Below are positions 20,562-29,134 of a stretch of 64,000 bases of DNA, piece by piece. The DNA comes from Pseudomonas sp. BSw22131. Its GTDB lineage: Bacteria > Pseudomonadota > Gammaproteobacteria > Pseudomonadales > Pseudomonadaceae. The position numbers and the translations under genes are program-made. Below the pieces are notes generated by a model that worked only from the letters and a program-made list of their open reading frames with translations, was not told the DNA's origin and did no database searches. Where the stretch lies: the NCBI RefSeq assembly GCF_026810445.1, contig NZ_CP113949.1, positions 4,774,001-4,838,000 of the forward strand. Direction: 5' to 3'. Numbering within the stretch: position 1 is the stretch's first letter; the number at the start of each line of letters is the position of its first letter.

Positions 20562-21081
20562 AATGAATACCTCTCATCAGCGGTCATTAAAAAATTCTTG
20601 AGCCATGCTACGCGCGATGCCAGCGGCTTTTGAGTGCGCGGCGTTGCGGGGCGCTCGACGTCCTGAGGGCAATAGCAGGGGACAATGCGTCGATGCCGAT
20701 CAAGCTTTGCTCAGGGGACGCAAGGTTAACCTAACTGAGCGACCGCAGACAGACAGCAGCGCAGGAACGCCCCAAATTCACGGCGCAGGTCCAAACAACA
20801 CAGCACAGCATGAGGATTAACCGGTCTGTGCATGGCACACGGTTATCTGCGCATCGTCAAAACCCGTTACATCAATAAATAGAGCGGTGGCCTGTTGCGG
20901 ACATTCCAAAGACAGTTCGGAGCAGCCGGCGCTGTTTGATTTGAACTGTTACAGCGTGTTGTCGGACGTTGCTCGGCGGTTGCAAAAAATAATCCGCACC
21001 GCTATCAAATACAGCGCACGTGACGATGCTTTATCGCTCACGTGAGATCCAATAACGCGTAATACATTGATCGAGGTTTGA
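20562..21081. other. 520-base intergenic region between ettA and the carbonic anhydrase gene
   Basis: It contains the ettA promoter region on the minus strand and the carbonic anhydrase promoter region on the plus strand, with a GAGG ribosome site near 21073. A 71-codon frame at 20605-20820 has no signal of being coding. No RNA family or repeat is recognised. Confidence 0.5.
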
Positions 21082-21801
21082 ATGAATCCTTCGTTGTCTC
21101 GCCGCAAGATATTGCAGTGTGCCTGCTGCCTGCCAGTTGCCGCTGTACTGGCCGAACTTCCACTGACTGCCATGGCCGCAACGCCAACCTCCCCCCGCAC
21201 GACGCTGACCCCTGATCAGGCGTTGCAACGCTTGCGTGAAGGCAACGAAGCCTTCATGGGTGACAAGGAGATAAACACCGAACGTAATCGTGCAAGACGC
21301 CTGGAGATCGCAAAAGGCCAGACGCCTTTTTGCGTGCTGATCTCCTGCTCCGATTCTCGGGTGCCGCCAGAGCTACTCTTCGGTCGAGGCCTGGGCGAGT
21401 TGTTCATCGTGCGCAACGCCGGCAACACCGTCGACACGACTGCGCTGGGCTCTGTCGAATACGCCATCAGCCAGCTTGGGGTGCCCCTGATCGTGGTGAT
21501 GGGTCATGAGAATTGCGGCGCGGTCGCCGCCGCCGTCTCGGTCGTTGAAGACAATACGCTGTACCCCGGCGCCATCGGCGAAATGATTGAGCCGATCATC
21601 CCAGCCGTGCTCACTGCCAAGGCCGGCAAAGCGAAAAACTTACTGGAGGCCTCAGTCAAAAGTAACGTGCAACGAACGGTCACGCGCTTGAGGTCAGCCT
21701 CCGAGCCGACATTGTTCAACCCTATAAAAGAAGGCAAGGTCCGGGTCGTAGGCGCCTACTATTCGCTGGAAAACGGGGCCGTAGACTTCTTCGATATCTA
21801 A
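21082..21801 (+). CDS. Beta-class carbonic anhydrase with N-terminal export signal
   Basis: A 239-residue zinc enzyme interconverting CO2 and bicarbonate. Zinc ligands are visible: C89 in SCSDSR (with the D91/R93 dyad), H142 and C145 in GHENCG. The N-terminus SRRKILQCACCLPVAAVLA followed by AMAA is a twin-arginine-like signal (SRRKIL) with a cleavage site near residue 33, so a periplasmic enzyme is likely, unlike the common cytosolic Pseudomonas paralogues. The start is supported by a GAGGT site. It stands alone between two long gaps. The hairpin that follows is oriented for the opposite strand. Confidence 0.92.
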   Translation: MNPSLSRRKILQCACCLPVAAVLAELPLTAMAATPTSPRTTLTPDQALQRLREGNEAFMGDKEINTERNRARRLEIAKGQTPFCVLISCSDSRVPPELLFGRGLGELFIVRNAGNTVDTTALGSVEYAISQLGVPLIVVMGHENCGAVAAAVSVVEDNTLYPGAIGEMIEPIIPAVLTAKAGKAKNLLEASVKSNVQRTVTRLRSASEPTLFNPIKEGKVRVVGAYYSLENGAVDFFDI

Positions 21802-21810
21802 CTGCACCAG

Positions 21811-21852
21811 AGCTTAAAAAAGCTTCTTATGCACAGGACTGTGCATAAGAAG
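21811..21852 (-). terminator. Strong intrinsic terminator oriented on the minus strand
   Basis: A perfect 14-bp inverted repeat (CTTCTTATGCACAG at 21823-21836 and its complement at 21839-21852) is followed, when read leftwards, by six T (plus-strand A at 21816-21821). On the plus strand no T-run follows. It therefore terminates leftward transcription, although no minus-strand gene is recognised to its right before morA. Confidence 0.75.
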
Positions 21853-22290
21853 ACATGACGCCCCCCTAAGCGCAGACCAACCCGTGCAGCCGCCCCCTCA
21901 CAAGTGCCACCTCGTCAACTTCATATGACACAGTGATGCCGGCAGTCCGTTATCGGGATTGCTAAATGTATTAGGCATTAACTTTTTAATAACCAGACTA
22001 TTAATCTGATCGCTTTGTCCTCCGAATCTGAAGTCTCAATCCAAACGGGTGTGCACTTGAAGACAACGATTGTTCATTTAATGAATACATCAGCACCGGT
22101 GATTGCTGAGTATACTCATCGGCCAAGTCACACAACGCCATGGCAGCTCAAACGCAGGGTAAACCCAGGCAATTTGCACCTCCGGGACTGGCACTTCGCC
22201 ACAACACAATGCATGCTAGCCGCCCCTCGGGCGTTCGGCCTATAGTGCCTTTCGCACCCGCGGATTCAGTCCAGTAGTCAGGATCAAAGT
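21853..22290. other. Gene-free region upstream of morA, with a possible minus-strand RNA
   Basis: No coding frame is convincing here. The right part must hold the morA promoter. A palindromic GAGTATACTC at 22108-22117 could give a -10 element on either strand. On the minus strand, a transcript from about 22100 would end at the terminator 21811-21852 after roughly 290 nt. A -35 element is not clear, so the RNA is only a hypothesis. Confidence 0.35.
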
Positions 22291-25200
22291 TTGCTCACGA
22301 CACCTTCTGTTTCCTCATCGCGCTCTTCAAAAAGCGCGGCGTCCTCGCCATTGCGAGGTTCGCTCAAAGGCGCGCTGGCAGTAGTGATGCTGCTTATGCT
22401 TGCGCTTTTGTTGTGGCAGTTGGTTGAGCAGTTTCAGCAGACCCAACAGCTTCAGCGCCAGCGCAGCGTCGATTACAGCAGTCAACTGGCGGATCGGCTC
22501 AGTCTGAATATGGCGCTCAGCGCGCAAGTTGCGCTCAATCTTCTGGACGACCCGAGAGGCAACCCGCAAACCGTCGAACAACAAACAGCCCTCATCACCA
22601 GCCTGCGTCAGGCCCTGCCCGCCCTGAACAGCGTCATCTGGATCAGCCGGTCAGGAGACATCCAGGCAGACAGCAACGGCGCCACCCAGGACGCGGATTT
22701 TCTTACCCGCACACTGATGCGCAATCAGGACCGCACCTACTTTTACGCGGACGCTGAGGGCGGGAAACAGATCTACCTCTTCATCCGCCAGCCCGGTAGC
22801 GACAACCGGGGTTATTGGGGGTTGCGCCTGACCACTCAGGCCCTGCAGTTACTGACCCGGCAAAGTGCTCAAGACTTCCAGCCGGTCTGGCAGTTGGAGA
22901 ACACTCAAAGCCATCGCGTCATTTATCGCAATTTTGGCAACGAATCCACGCCTGCAATCCCCAGCGCCGACGTTGAAACGGTATTCCAGGCGCCGCTGGC
23001 CAACAGCGATTGGCAGTTGCAGGCGCTATACGACGCCACTAAAGCGCGTCAGGACCTGGTAGCGCCGCTGCTGGGCAAATGCTTGATCGCGCTACTGTGC
23101 TCCATCGTGCCGCTGCTGGCGCTTCTCAGTCTGCGACGCCGCCAGCGTCAACTGCACGAGAGCCGCCGACGCTATCAGGATATTTTTGAGGGCACCGGCG
23201 TTGCCCTCTGCGTGCTCGATCTGTCTGACCTCCCGGAATACCTGCAACGGTCGCAGTTGCAAACCAGCGCGCAACTGACCGAGCGGCTCGAACGTCATCC
23301 CGATCAGTTGCAAGGCTTGCTTCAGCAAATGCGCATCACCGAGGTCAATCAGGTTGCGGCCAGCCTGCTCAAGAGCGAGACGGCAGAACAAGTCTGGCAA
23401 CAAATCATCGAAGGCTGTCCGCGGACAGGCGAAGGCATGGGGCTGCTGCTGTTGCATGCCTTGCTAGACGCCAGCAGCCATCTGGAAATGGAAATCCGGC
23501 TGCCAGACGATAAAGGCGCTGATCAGCATGTGTGGCTGGTGGTGCGACTTCCCGAGCAGCCAGAGGATTTCAACGCGGTCATCCTTAACATCACGGATGT
23601 GACGCGGCGCAAGCAGGTCGAGCTATCGTTGCAAGAGAGTGAGAAATTCTGGTCGGATGTTGTGCGTACGGTGCCCGATCATTTGTACGTTCAGGATGTT
23701 GTCACCCGGCGCGTGATCTACAGCAATCACCATCTGGGGCAGACCCTCGGCTACAGCAATGAAGAGCTGCAAGAGATGGGCGAGCATTTCTGGGAAATCC
23801 TGCTGCATCCCGAGGACGAGGATTTCTGTGAGCGGCTACGCATCGAACGCCAGAACGGCACCTGCGCAGACCTGATGCAATTCCAGCTGCGGTTCCGTAA
23901 CAAGCAAGACCAGTGGCGTCGGTTCGACCTGCGCGAACAGGCATTGGCACGCAATGAGAGTGGACAGGTCACGCGGATCATTGGCGTGGCCAAGGACATC
24001 ACCGAGCAGATCGAGGCCAGCGAGTCGCTGCGTGACAGCGAGCAGCGCTATCGCATGCTCGCGGAAAGCATCAGTGACGTGATTTTTTCGACCGACGCAG
24101 CCCTTAAACCCAATTACGTAAGCCCCTCCGTCAATGCCGTGCTGGGCTACAGCGCTGACTGGATTTTGATGAACGGCTGGACGTCGACCATTGCAAATCC
24201 ACAGCAACTATCGGGTTTGTACAGCCTGGTCAGCCGTGTGGACAGGGCGCTGGCCGATCCCGATGCCCTGGCGCAACTGCAAGCGAAAATACCGGCCCAG
24301 GTCTTTCTGTTCGACTGCCTGCGCGCCGACGGTCGCAAGATTGCCGTCGAGCTGCGCCTGGTGCTGGTCTGGGGCGACACCGGTTGTTTTGAAGGCATCC
24401 TTGGCGTGGGTCGCGACATCAGCCAGCAGCGGCGCGCGGAAAAAGATTTGCGGATGGCGGCGACCGTATTCGAACACTCGACCTCCGCCATCCTGATCAC
24501 CGACCCGGCCGGCTACATCGTCCAGGCCAACGATGCATTCAGCCGTGTCAGCGGTTATGCAGTGGCGCAGGTGCTCGATCAAATGCCTATGATGCTGACG
24601 GCGGACGATCAGGAAAACGCGCACCTGGGCTACATACTCAAGCAATTGAACCAGCGCGGCAGCTGGGAAGGCGAAGTCTGGCTGAAACGACGCAATGGCG
24701 AACAATATCCCGCGTGGGTCGGCGTCACAGCGGTGCTCGACGACGAGGGCGATCTGGCAAGTTATGTGTGCTTCTTCACCGACATCAGTGAGCGCAAGGC
24801 CAGCGAGCAACGCATCCATCGTCTCGCCTACTACGACGCACTGACACACCTGCCAAACCGCACGCTGTTTCAGGACCGATTGCACACCGCCCTGCAACAC
24901 GCCGAACGTCAGCAAGCCTGGGTGGTGCTGATGTTCCTCGACCTGGACCGTTTCAAACCCATCAACGACTCGCTGGGCCATGCCGCAGGTGACCGCATGC
25001 TCAAAGACATGGCGGGACGTTTACTTGAGTGCGTGAGCGATGAAGATACGGTGGCGCGCATGGGCGGCGACGAATTCACGTTGTTGCTGCAGTCCGGCGC
25101 AACCCAGCAGGTGGCGCTCAACCGCGCAATCCATGTTGCCGAGCAGATCCTCGCCAGCCTGGTCAGACCGTTCGTGCTGGAAGGGCGCGAGTTCTTTGTC

Positions 25201-26136
25201 ACCGCAAGCATCGGCATCGCCCTCAGCCCCCAGGATGGTCACGAGCTGAGCCAGCTGATGAAAAACGCTGACACCGCGAAGTACTCCGCCAAAGAGCGCG
25301 GTAAAAACAACTTTCAGTTCTATCAAGCTGACATGAATGCCAGCGCTCTGGAACGGCTGGAGCTGGAAAGCGACTTGCGTCATGCCCTGGAACAGCAGGA
25401 ATTCACCCTCTATTACCAGCCGCAATTCAGCGGCAACGGCAAGCGTCTGACGGGTGCCGAAGCTCTGCTGCGCTGGCGCCATCCGCGCCGTGGCCTGGTG
25501 CCGCCGATCGAGTTCATTCCAGTGCTTGAAGAGCTGGGGCTGGTGGTCGAAGTCGGCGACTGGGTGCTGACCGAAGCCTGTCGCCAACTCAAGCAATGGC
25601 ACAAGGCGAAGGTTCGGGTGCCCAAGGTATCGGTCAATATTTCGGCCCGGCAGTTCTCGGACGGGACGCTCGGGACTCGTATCGCAACGATTCTTGAGGA
25701 AACCGGACTCCCGCCTGCCTGCCTGGAACTGGAGTTGACCGAAAGTATCCTGATGCGCGAAGTCAGCGAGGCGATGTTGATTCTCGACGGACTCAAGCGC
25801 CTGGGCCTCAGCATCGCGGTGGATGACTTCGGCACCGGTTATTCATCGCTGAACTACCTCAAGCAGTTCCCGATTGATGTCCTGAAAATCGATCGCACCT
25901 TTGTCGACGGTCTCCCGTCAGGTGAACAGGACGCGCAGATCGCCCGCGCCATCATCGCCATGGCGCACAGTCTGAATCTGGCGGTCATCGCCGAAGGCGT
26001 GGAAACCCACGAGCAGCTGGAGTTTCTGCGAGAGCACGGTTGCGACGAAGTGCAAGGCTACCTGTTCGGCCACCCGATGCCACCCGAGCAGTTCGAAGCT
26101 CAGTTCAGCAACGACGCGCTGTTTATGCTCGACTAG
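22291..26136 (+). CDS. morA: MorA-type membrane sensor with PAS, GGDEF and EAL domains
   Basis: A 1281-residue c-di-GMP enzyme. Layout: membrane helix about residues 24-44, extracytoplasmic sensor 45-254, second helix 255-280, then four PAS-like units starting near 295, 451, 586 and 723, a GGDEF domain from about 840 and an EAL domain from about 1020. Both catalytic domains look active: GGDEF is intact at 925-929, and the EAL domain keeps EALLRW (1057), ELTES, DDFGTGYSSL, KIDRTFV, AEGVE and QGYLFG. Placement next to glyA matches morA (PA4601-like), which controls motility timing and biofilm. The start is TTG 22291 with AGGA upstream; no suitable ATG exists before the first helix. Confidence 0.92.
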   Translation: MLTTPSVSSSRSSKSAASSPLRGSLKGALAVVMLLMLALLLWQLVEQFQQTQQLQRQRSVDYSSQLADRLSLNMALSAQVALNLLDDPRGNPQTVEQQTALITSLRQALPALNSVIWISRSGDIQADSNGATQDADFLTRTLMRNQDRTYFYADAEGGKQIYLFIRQPGSDNRGYWGLRLTTQALQLLTRQSAQDFQPVWQLENTQSHRVIYRNFGNESTPAIPSADVETVFQAPLANSDWQLQALYDATKARQDLVAPLLGKCLIALLCSIVPLLALLSLRRRQRQLHESRRRYQDIFEGTGVALCVLDLSDLPEYLQRSQLQTSAQLTERLERHPDQLQGLLQQMRITEVNQVAASLLKSETAEQVWQQIIEGCPRTGEGMGLLLLHALLDASSHLEMEIRLPDDKGADQHVWLVVRLPEQPEDFNAVILNITDVTRRKQVELSLQESEKFWSDVVRTVPDHLYVQDVVTRRVIYSNHHLGQTLGYSNEELQEMGEHFWEILLHPEDEDFCERLRIERQNGTCADLMQFQLRFRNKQDQWRRFDLREQALARNESGQVTRIIGVAKDITEQIEASESLRDSEQRYRMLAESISDVIFSTDAALKPNYVSPSVNAVLGYSADWILMNGWTSTIANPQQLSGLYSLVSRVDRALADPDALAQLQAKIPAQVFLFDCLRADGRKIAVELRLVLVWGDTGCFEGILGVGRDISQQRRAEKDLRMAATVFEHSTSAILITDPAGYIVQANDAFSRVSGYAVAQVLDQMPMMLTADDQENAHLGYILKQLNQRGSWEGEVWLKRRNGEQYPAWVGVTAVLDDEGDLASYVCFFTDISERKASEQRIHRLAYYDALTHLPNRTLFQDRLHTALQHAERQQAWVVLMFLDLDRFKPINDSLGHAAGDRMLKDMAGRLLECVSDEDTVARMGGDEFTLLLQSGATQQVALNRAIHVAEQILASLVRPFVLEGREFFVTASIGIALSPQDGHELSQLMKNADTAKYSAKERGKNNFQFYQADMNASALERLELESDLRHALEQQEFTLYYQPQFSGNGKRLTGAEALLRWRHPRRGLVPPIEFIPVLEELGLVVEVGDWVLTEACRQLKQWHKAKVRVPKVSVNISARQFSDGTLGTRIATILEETGLPPACLELELTESILMREVSEAMLILDGLKRLGLSIAVDDFGTGYSSLNYLKQFPIDVLKIDRTFVDGLPSGEQDAQIARAIIAMAHSLNLAVIAEGVETHEQLEFLREHGCDEVQGYLFGHPMPPEQFEAQFSNDALFMLD

Positions 26137-26216
26137 GAGCAGCTTCAAGCTGCAAGCCATAAGCTTCGAGCTGAAAGCGTAACGACTTGTGCTTGCAGCT
26201 CAAAGCTGCATTCCAC
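26137..26216. repeat. AGCTTCAAGCTGCAAGC-type palindromic repeat after morA
   Basis: Overlapping palindromes built on AGCTTCAAGCTGCAAGC and GCTTGCAGCTCAAAGCTGC, a common non-REP repeat type in Pseudomonas. They lie directly after the morA stop and may terminate or stabilise its mRNA. The glyA promoter lies in the remaining 90 bases. Confidence 0.6.
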
Positions 26217-26309
26217 TCATCTGCCACATGACTGCCTTTCATATGCCAGATAAAAGCCGATGAGTTAGAATGCCCTCCTTTTTTACTGCCCCACGCCCCG
26301 AGGACCGCC

Positions 26310-27563
26310 ATGTTCAGCCGTAATTTGACTATCGCCAAGTACGACTCCGACCTGTATGCAGCAATGGAACAGGAAGCCAAGCGTCAGGAAGATCACATCG
26401 AGCTGATCGCCTCGGAAAACTACACCAGCCCTGCGATCATGGAAGCGCAAGGTTCGGTACTGACCAACAAATATGCTGAAGGCTACCCAGGCAAGCGTTA
26501 CTACGGTGGTTGCGAGTACGTCGACATCGTCGAACAACTGGCCATCGACCGCGCCAAAGAGCTGTTCGGCGCCGACTACGCCAACGTCCAGCCACATGCT
26601 GGCTCGCAAGCCAACAGCGCTGTTTACCTCGCACTGCTCAACGCCGGCGACACCATTCTGGGCATGAGCCTGGCTCACGGCGGTCACTTGACCCACGGGG
26701 CCAGCGTTTCCTCCTCAGGCAAGCTGTACAACGCCGTTCAGTACGGCATCGACGGCAACGGCCTGATCGACTACGACGAAGTCGAGCGCCTGGCTGTCGA
26801 GCACAAGCCAAAAATGATCGTGGCGGGCTTCTCCGCTTACTCTCAAATCCTCGATTTCCCGCGCTTTCGCGCCATCGCTGACAAAGTAGGTGCTTACCTG
26901 TTCGTCGACATGGCTCACGTCGCCGGTCTGGTGGCTGCGGGCGTTTACCCGAACCCGATTCCGTTCGCTGACGTGGTGACCACGACCACGCACAAGACCC
27001 TTCGCGGTCCACGCGGCGGCTTGATCCTGGCGCGCGCCAACGCTGAGATCGAGAAAAAGCTGAACTCGGCTGTGTTCCCGGGCGGCCAGGGCGGCCCACT
27101 GGAGCACGTCATCGCAGCCAAGGCCATCTGCTTCAAAGAGGCGTTGCAGCCTGAGTTCAAGACCTACCAACAGCAAGTCGTGAAAAACGCCAAGGCCATG
27201 GCCGGCGTGTTCATCGAGCGCGGTTTTGACGTGGTATCCGGCGGTACTGAGAACCACCTGTTCCTGCTGTCGCTGATCAAGCAGGACATCTCCGGTAAAG
27301 ACGCCGACGCCGCTCTGGGCAAGGCCTTCATCACCGTGAACAAAAACTCCGTGCCGAACGATCCACGCTCCCCGTTCGTGACCTCCGGCCTGCGCTTCGG
27401 CACACCGGCTGTCACCACTCGTGGCTTCAAAGAAGCAGAGTGCAAGGAACTGGCTGGCTGGATATGCGACATCCTGGCCGACCTGAACAACGAAGCCGTG
27501 ATCGACGCTGTACGCGGGAAAGTCCAGGCCATCTGCGCGAAGCTGCCGGTTTACGGCGCGTAA
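26310..27563 (+). CDS. glyA: Serine hydroxymethyltransferase
   Basis: A 417-residue PLP enzyme converting serine and tetrahydrofolate to glycine and 5,10-methylene-THF. The PLP lysine motif [15 protein letters not shown] is at about residues 225-239. Other family blocks are [18 protein letters not shown] near 55 and [14 protein letters not shown] near 360. Length equals E. coli GlyA. Gene order morA-glyA is conserved in Pseudomonas, which usually carries more than one glyA paralogue, so this need not be the only copy. It has its own 173-base upstream gap and is followed by a REP cluster. Confidence 0.97.
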   Translation: MFSRNLTIAKYDSDLYAAMEQEAKRQEDHIELIASENYTSPAIMEAQGSVLTNKYAEGYPGKRYYGGCEYVDIVEQLAIDRAKELFGADYANVQPHAGSQANSAVYLALLNAGDTILGMSLAHGGHLTHGASVSSSGKLYNAVQYGIDGNGLIDYDEVERLAVEHKPKMIVAGFSAYSQILDFPRFRAIADKVGAYLFVDMAHVAGLVAAGVYPNPIPFADVVTTTTHKTLRGPRGGLILARANAEIEKKLNSAVFPGGQGGPLEHVIAAKAICFKEALQPEFKTYQQQVVKNAKAMAGVFIERGFDVVSGGTENHLFLLSLIKQDISGKDADAALGKAFITVNKNSVPNDPRSPFVTSGLRFGTPAVTTRGFKEAECKELAGWICDILADLNNEAVIDAVRGKVQAICAKLPVYGA

Positions 27564-27573
27564 CCAGATAAAC

Positions 27574-27711
27574 CTGTAGGAGCGACTTCATTCGCGAGCC
27601 GCCGGTACAGCCGATGAAAATCTATCGGCTGTACCGGCCTCTTTGCGAACGAGTCCGCCCTTACAGCTTTAACGCCAAACCGGCCTCTCGCGAATGAATT
27701 CGCTCCTACAG
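27574..27711. repeat. Inverted REP pair (REPIN-like) with a nested 14-bp palindrome
   Basis: CTGTAGGAGCGACTTCATTC at 27574 faces its complement at 27687-27711 (CTCGCGAATGAATTCGCTCC). Between them a second, unrelated inverted repeat CCGGTACAGCCGAT/ATCGGCTGTACCGG (27602-27615 and 27624-27637) could terminate glyA transcription. Confidence 0.75.
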
Positions 27712-27727
27712 AATTGGTTTCGTCGCC

Positions 27728-28708
27728 CTACTCCGCTGTCACCCTTTCAAACCCCGCTCGGATTTTCTCTTCCGGCAAATCATCGGCAATAAACACGATC
27801 ACGCTTTCGCGCGTCTCGCCCTCTTCCCATTCCGCGTCCCAGTCGAATCCGTACAGCTTCAGTACGCCCTGAAACACCATCCGCCGGGGTTCCCCGACAA
27901 TACTCAGCACGCCTTTGTAGCGCAGCAGTTGTTTGCCGTGCTCTTCCAGCAGCTCATTCATGAATTCACTGAGTTTCTCGAGATCCAGCGGTTTATCGCT
28001 GCGCAACACCAGACTGCTGATGCGGTCGATGGAGTTTCCCGCCGGCGCGACCGGACGCAGGCTCATGCCGCCGCCCAAGTCAGCGTTGAGGTTGAAGCCT
28101 CGTACGTCGAGCAGTTCTGCCAGATCGATCTTGCCGTGCTCGACCACACGAATCGGCGCCCGACGATTGATCCGGCTCAATCGGTCACTCAAGGCAGTAA
28201 ACGTCGCCTCGTCCACCAGGTCGCGCTTACTCACCAGCAAACGGTCAGCAAAGCCGATCTGCGCCTGAGCAATGGTCTGGGTCAGGTGCGTGTCAGCATG
28301 CGCCGCGTCCACCAGCGTAATGATGCCGTCGAGGATGTAGCGCTCGCGCAGGTCTTCATCGATGAAAAAGGTCTGCGCAACCGGCGCCGGATCGGCCAGC
28401 CCTGTGCACTCGATGACCAGACGATCAAAGGCAATCTCACCGCTATCCAGACGCTCCAGCAACAGATAAAGCGCCTTGGTCAGGTCGGTGTGGATGGTGC
28501 AGCACACGCAGCCATTGGAAAGGGTCATCACCTGCACCGGCTCATCGCCGAGCAACTGGGTATCAATCCCGGCATCACTGAATTCGTTTTCGATCACCGC
28601 GATTTTCAGGCCGTGCTCTTCTTTGAGCAGATGGCGCAGCAAAGTGGTTTTGCCGGCTCCGAGAAAGCCGCTGAGGATTGTGACGGGTATAACTTGCGAA
28701 CCGGCCAT
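27728..28708 (-). CDS. COG0523 (CobW/YjiA-like) metal-handling GTPase
   Basis: A 326-residue P-loop GTPase of the G3E/COG0523 family. Walker A GFLGAGKTTLL is at about residues 12-22, the metal-binding CxCC motif in NGCVCCTIH near 65, and ECTGLADPAP near 100. The C-terminal CobW domain ends with the FDWDAEWEEGE-type segment. Members deliver Zn2+, Co2+ or other metals to target proteins using GTP. ATG 28708 follows CAGGAGA; 35 extra upstream codons overlap a REP element and are rejected. It stands next to ybdD-cstA, an arrangement conserved in Pseudomonas and in the E. coli yjiA-yjiX-btsT locus. Confidence 0.92.
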   Translation of the reverse strand: MAGSQVIPVTILSGFLGAGKTTLLRHLLKEEHGLKIAVIENEFSDAGIDTQLLGDEPVQVMTLSNGCVCCTIHTDLTKALYLLLERLDSGEIAFDRLVIECTGLADPAPVAQTFFIDEDLRERYILDGIITLVDAAHADTHLTQTIAQAQIGFADRLLVSKRDLVDEATFTALSDRLSRINRRAPIRVVEHGKIDLAELLDVRGFNLNADLGGGMSLRPVAPAGNSIDRISSLVLRSDKPLDLEKLSEFMNELLEEHGKQLLRYKGVLSIVGEPRRMVFQGVLKLYGFDWDAEWEEGETRESVIVFIADDLPEEKIRAGFERVTAE

Positions 28709-28737
28709 GCATTCTCCTGACGTGTCGCTAATCAGAC

Positions 28738-28827
28738 TGTAGGAGCGCGCTTGCCCGCGAATGCGATCTGTCTGCACCCTCTTCGGAAACAGTTGAAATG
28801 CATTCGCGGGCAAGCGCGCTTCTACGG
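28738..28827. repeat. Inverted REP pair upstream of the COG0523 gene
   Basis: CTGTAGGAGCGCGCTTGCCC at 28738 and its complement at 28800-28827 (CATTCGCGGGCAAGCGCGCT) are typical Pseudomonas REPs in opposite orientation, about 35 bases apart. Confidence 0.85.
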
Positions 28828-28918
28828 GGTGGAACGGCTGCCAGCAAATGTGGCAGACGCGAACGCGCCACGACTGGCGTGGCGCGTTGTTGAAACAGGC
28901 GTTGCAGGAATCAACCCT

Positions 28919-29116
28919 TTAACAACACTTCGGCCCGCCCTTCCCGCCGTAACGCGCATCCTGACGCTCCCTGAAGAACATCTCGTAGCTCATCACCGGC
29001 TTGTCCGGGTGGGTCTTCTGCATATGCTCAACGTAATTGTCGTAGTCGGGCATGCCCACCATCAGGCGCGCGGCCTGACCGAGGTATTTACCGAGCTTGC
29101 TCAGGTCATTGAACAT
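28919..29116 (-). CDS. YbdD/YjiX-family small protein (DUF466)
   Basis: A 65-residue protein of the YbdD/YjiX family, recognised by [20 protein letters not shown] and the [16 protein letters not shown] segment; it ends GGPKCC. In E. coli the equivalents (ybdD, yjiX) always follow the cstA/btsT pyruvate transporter genes, and in Pseudomonas a YbdD-like protein supports pyruvate transport by the CstA-family carrier. Here it lies 18 bases downstream of cstA on the same strand, so they form an operon. Confidence 0.92.
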   Translation of the reverse strand: MFNDLSKLGKYLGQAARLMVGMPDYDNYVEHMQKTHPDKPVMSYEMFFRERQDARYGGKGGPKCC

Positions 29117-29134
29117 ACGCAGCGCTCCGGTCGA

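Noticed and set aside
20605..20820. 71-codon frame between ettA and the carbonic anhydrase gene
   Set aside because: No ribosome site, no family resemblance and codon use unlike the neighbours.
27574..27711. Possible CRISPR-like repeats
   Set aside because: The repeats are inverted, not direct, have no regular spacers, and match Pseudomonas REP elements; no cas genes are present.
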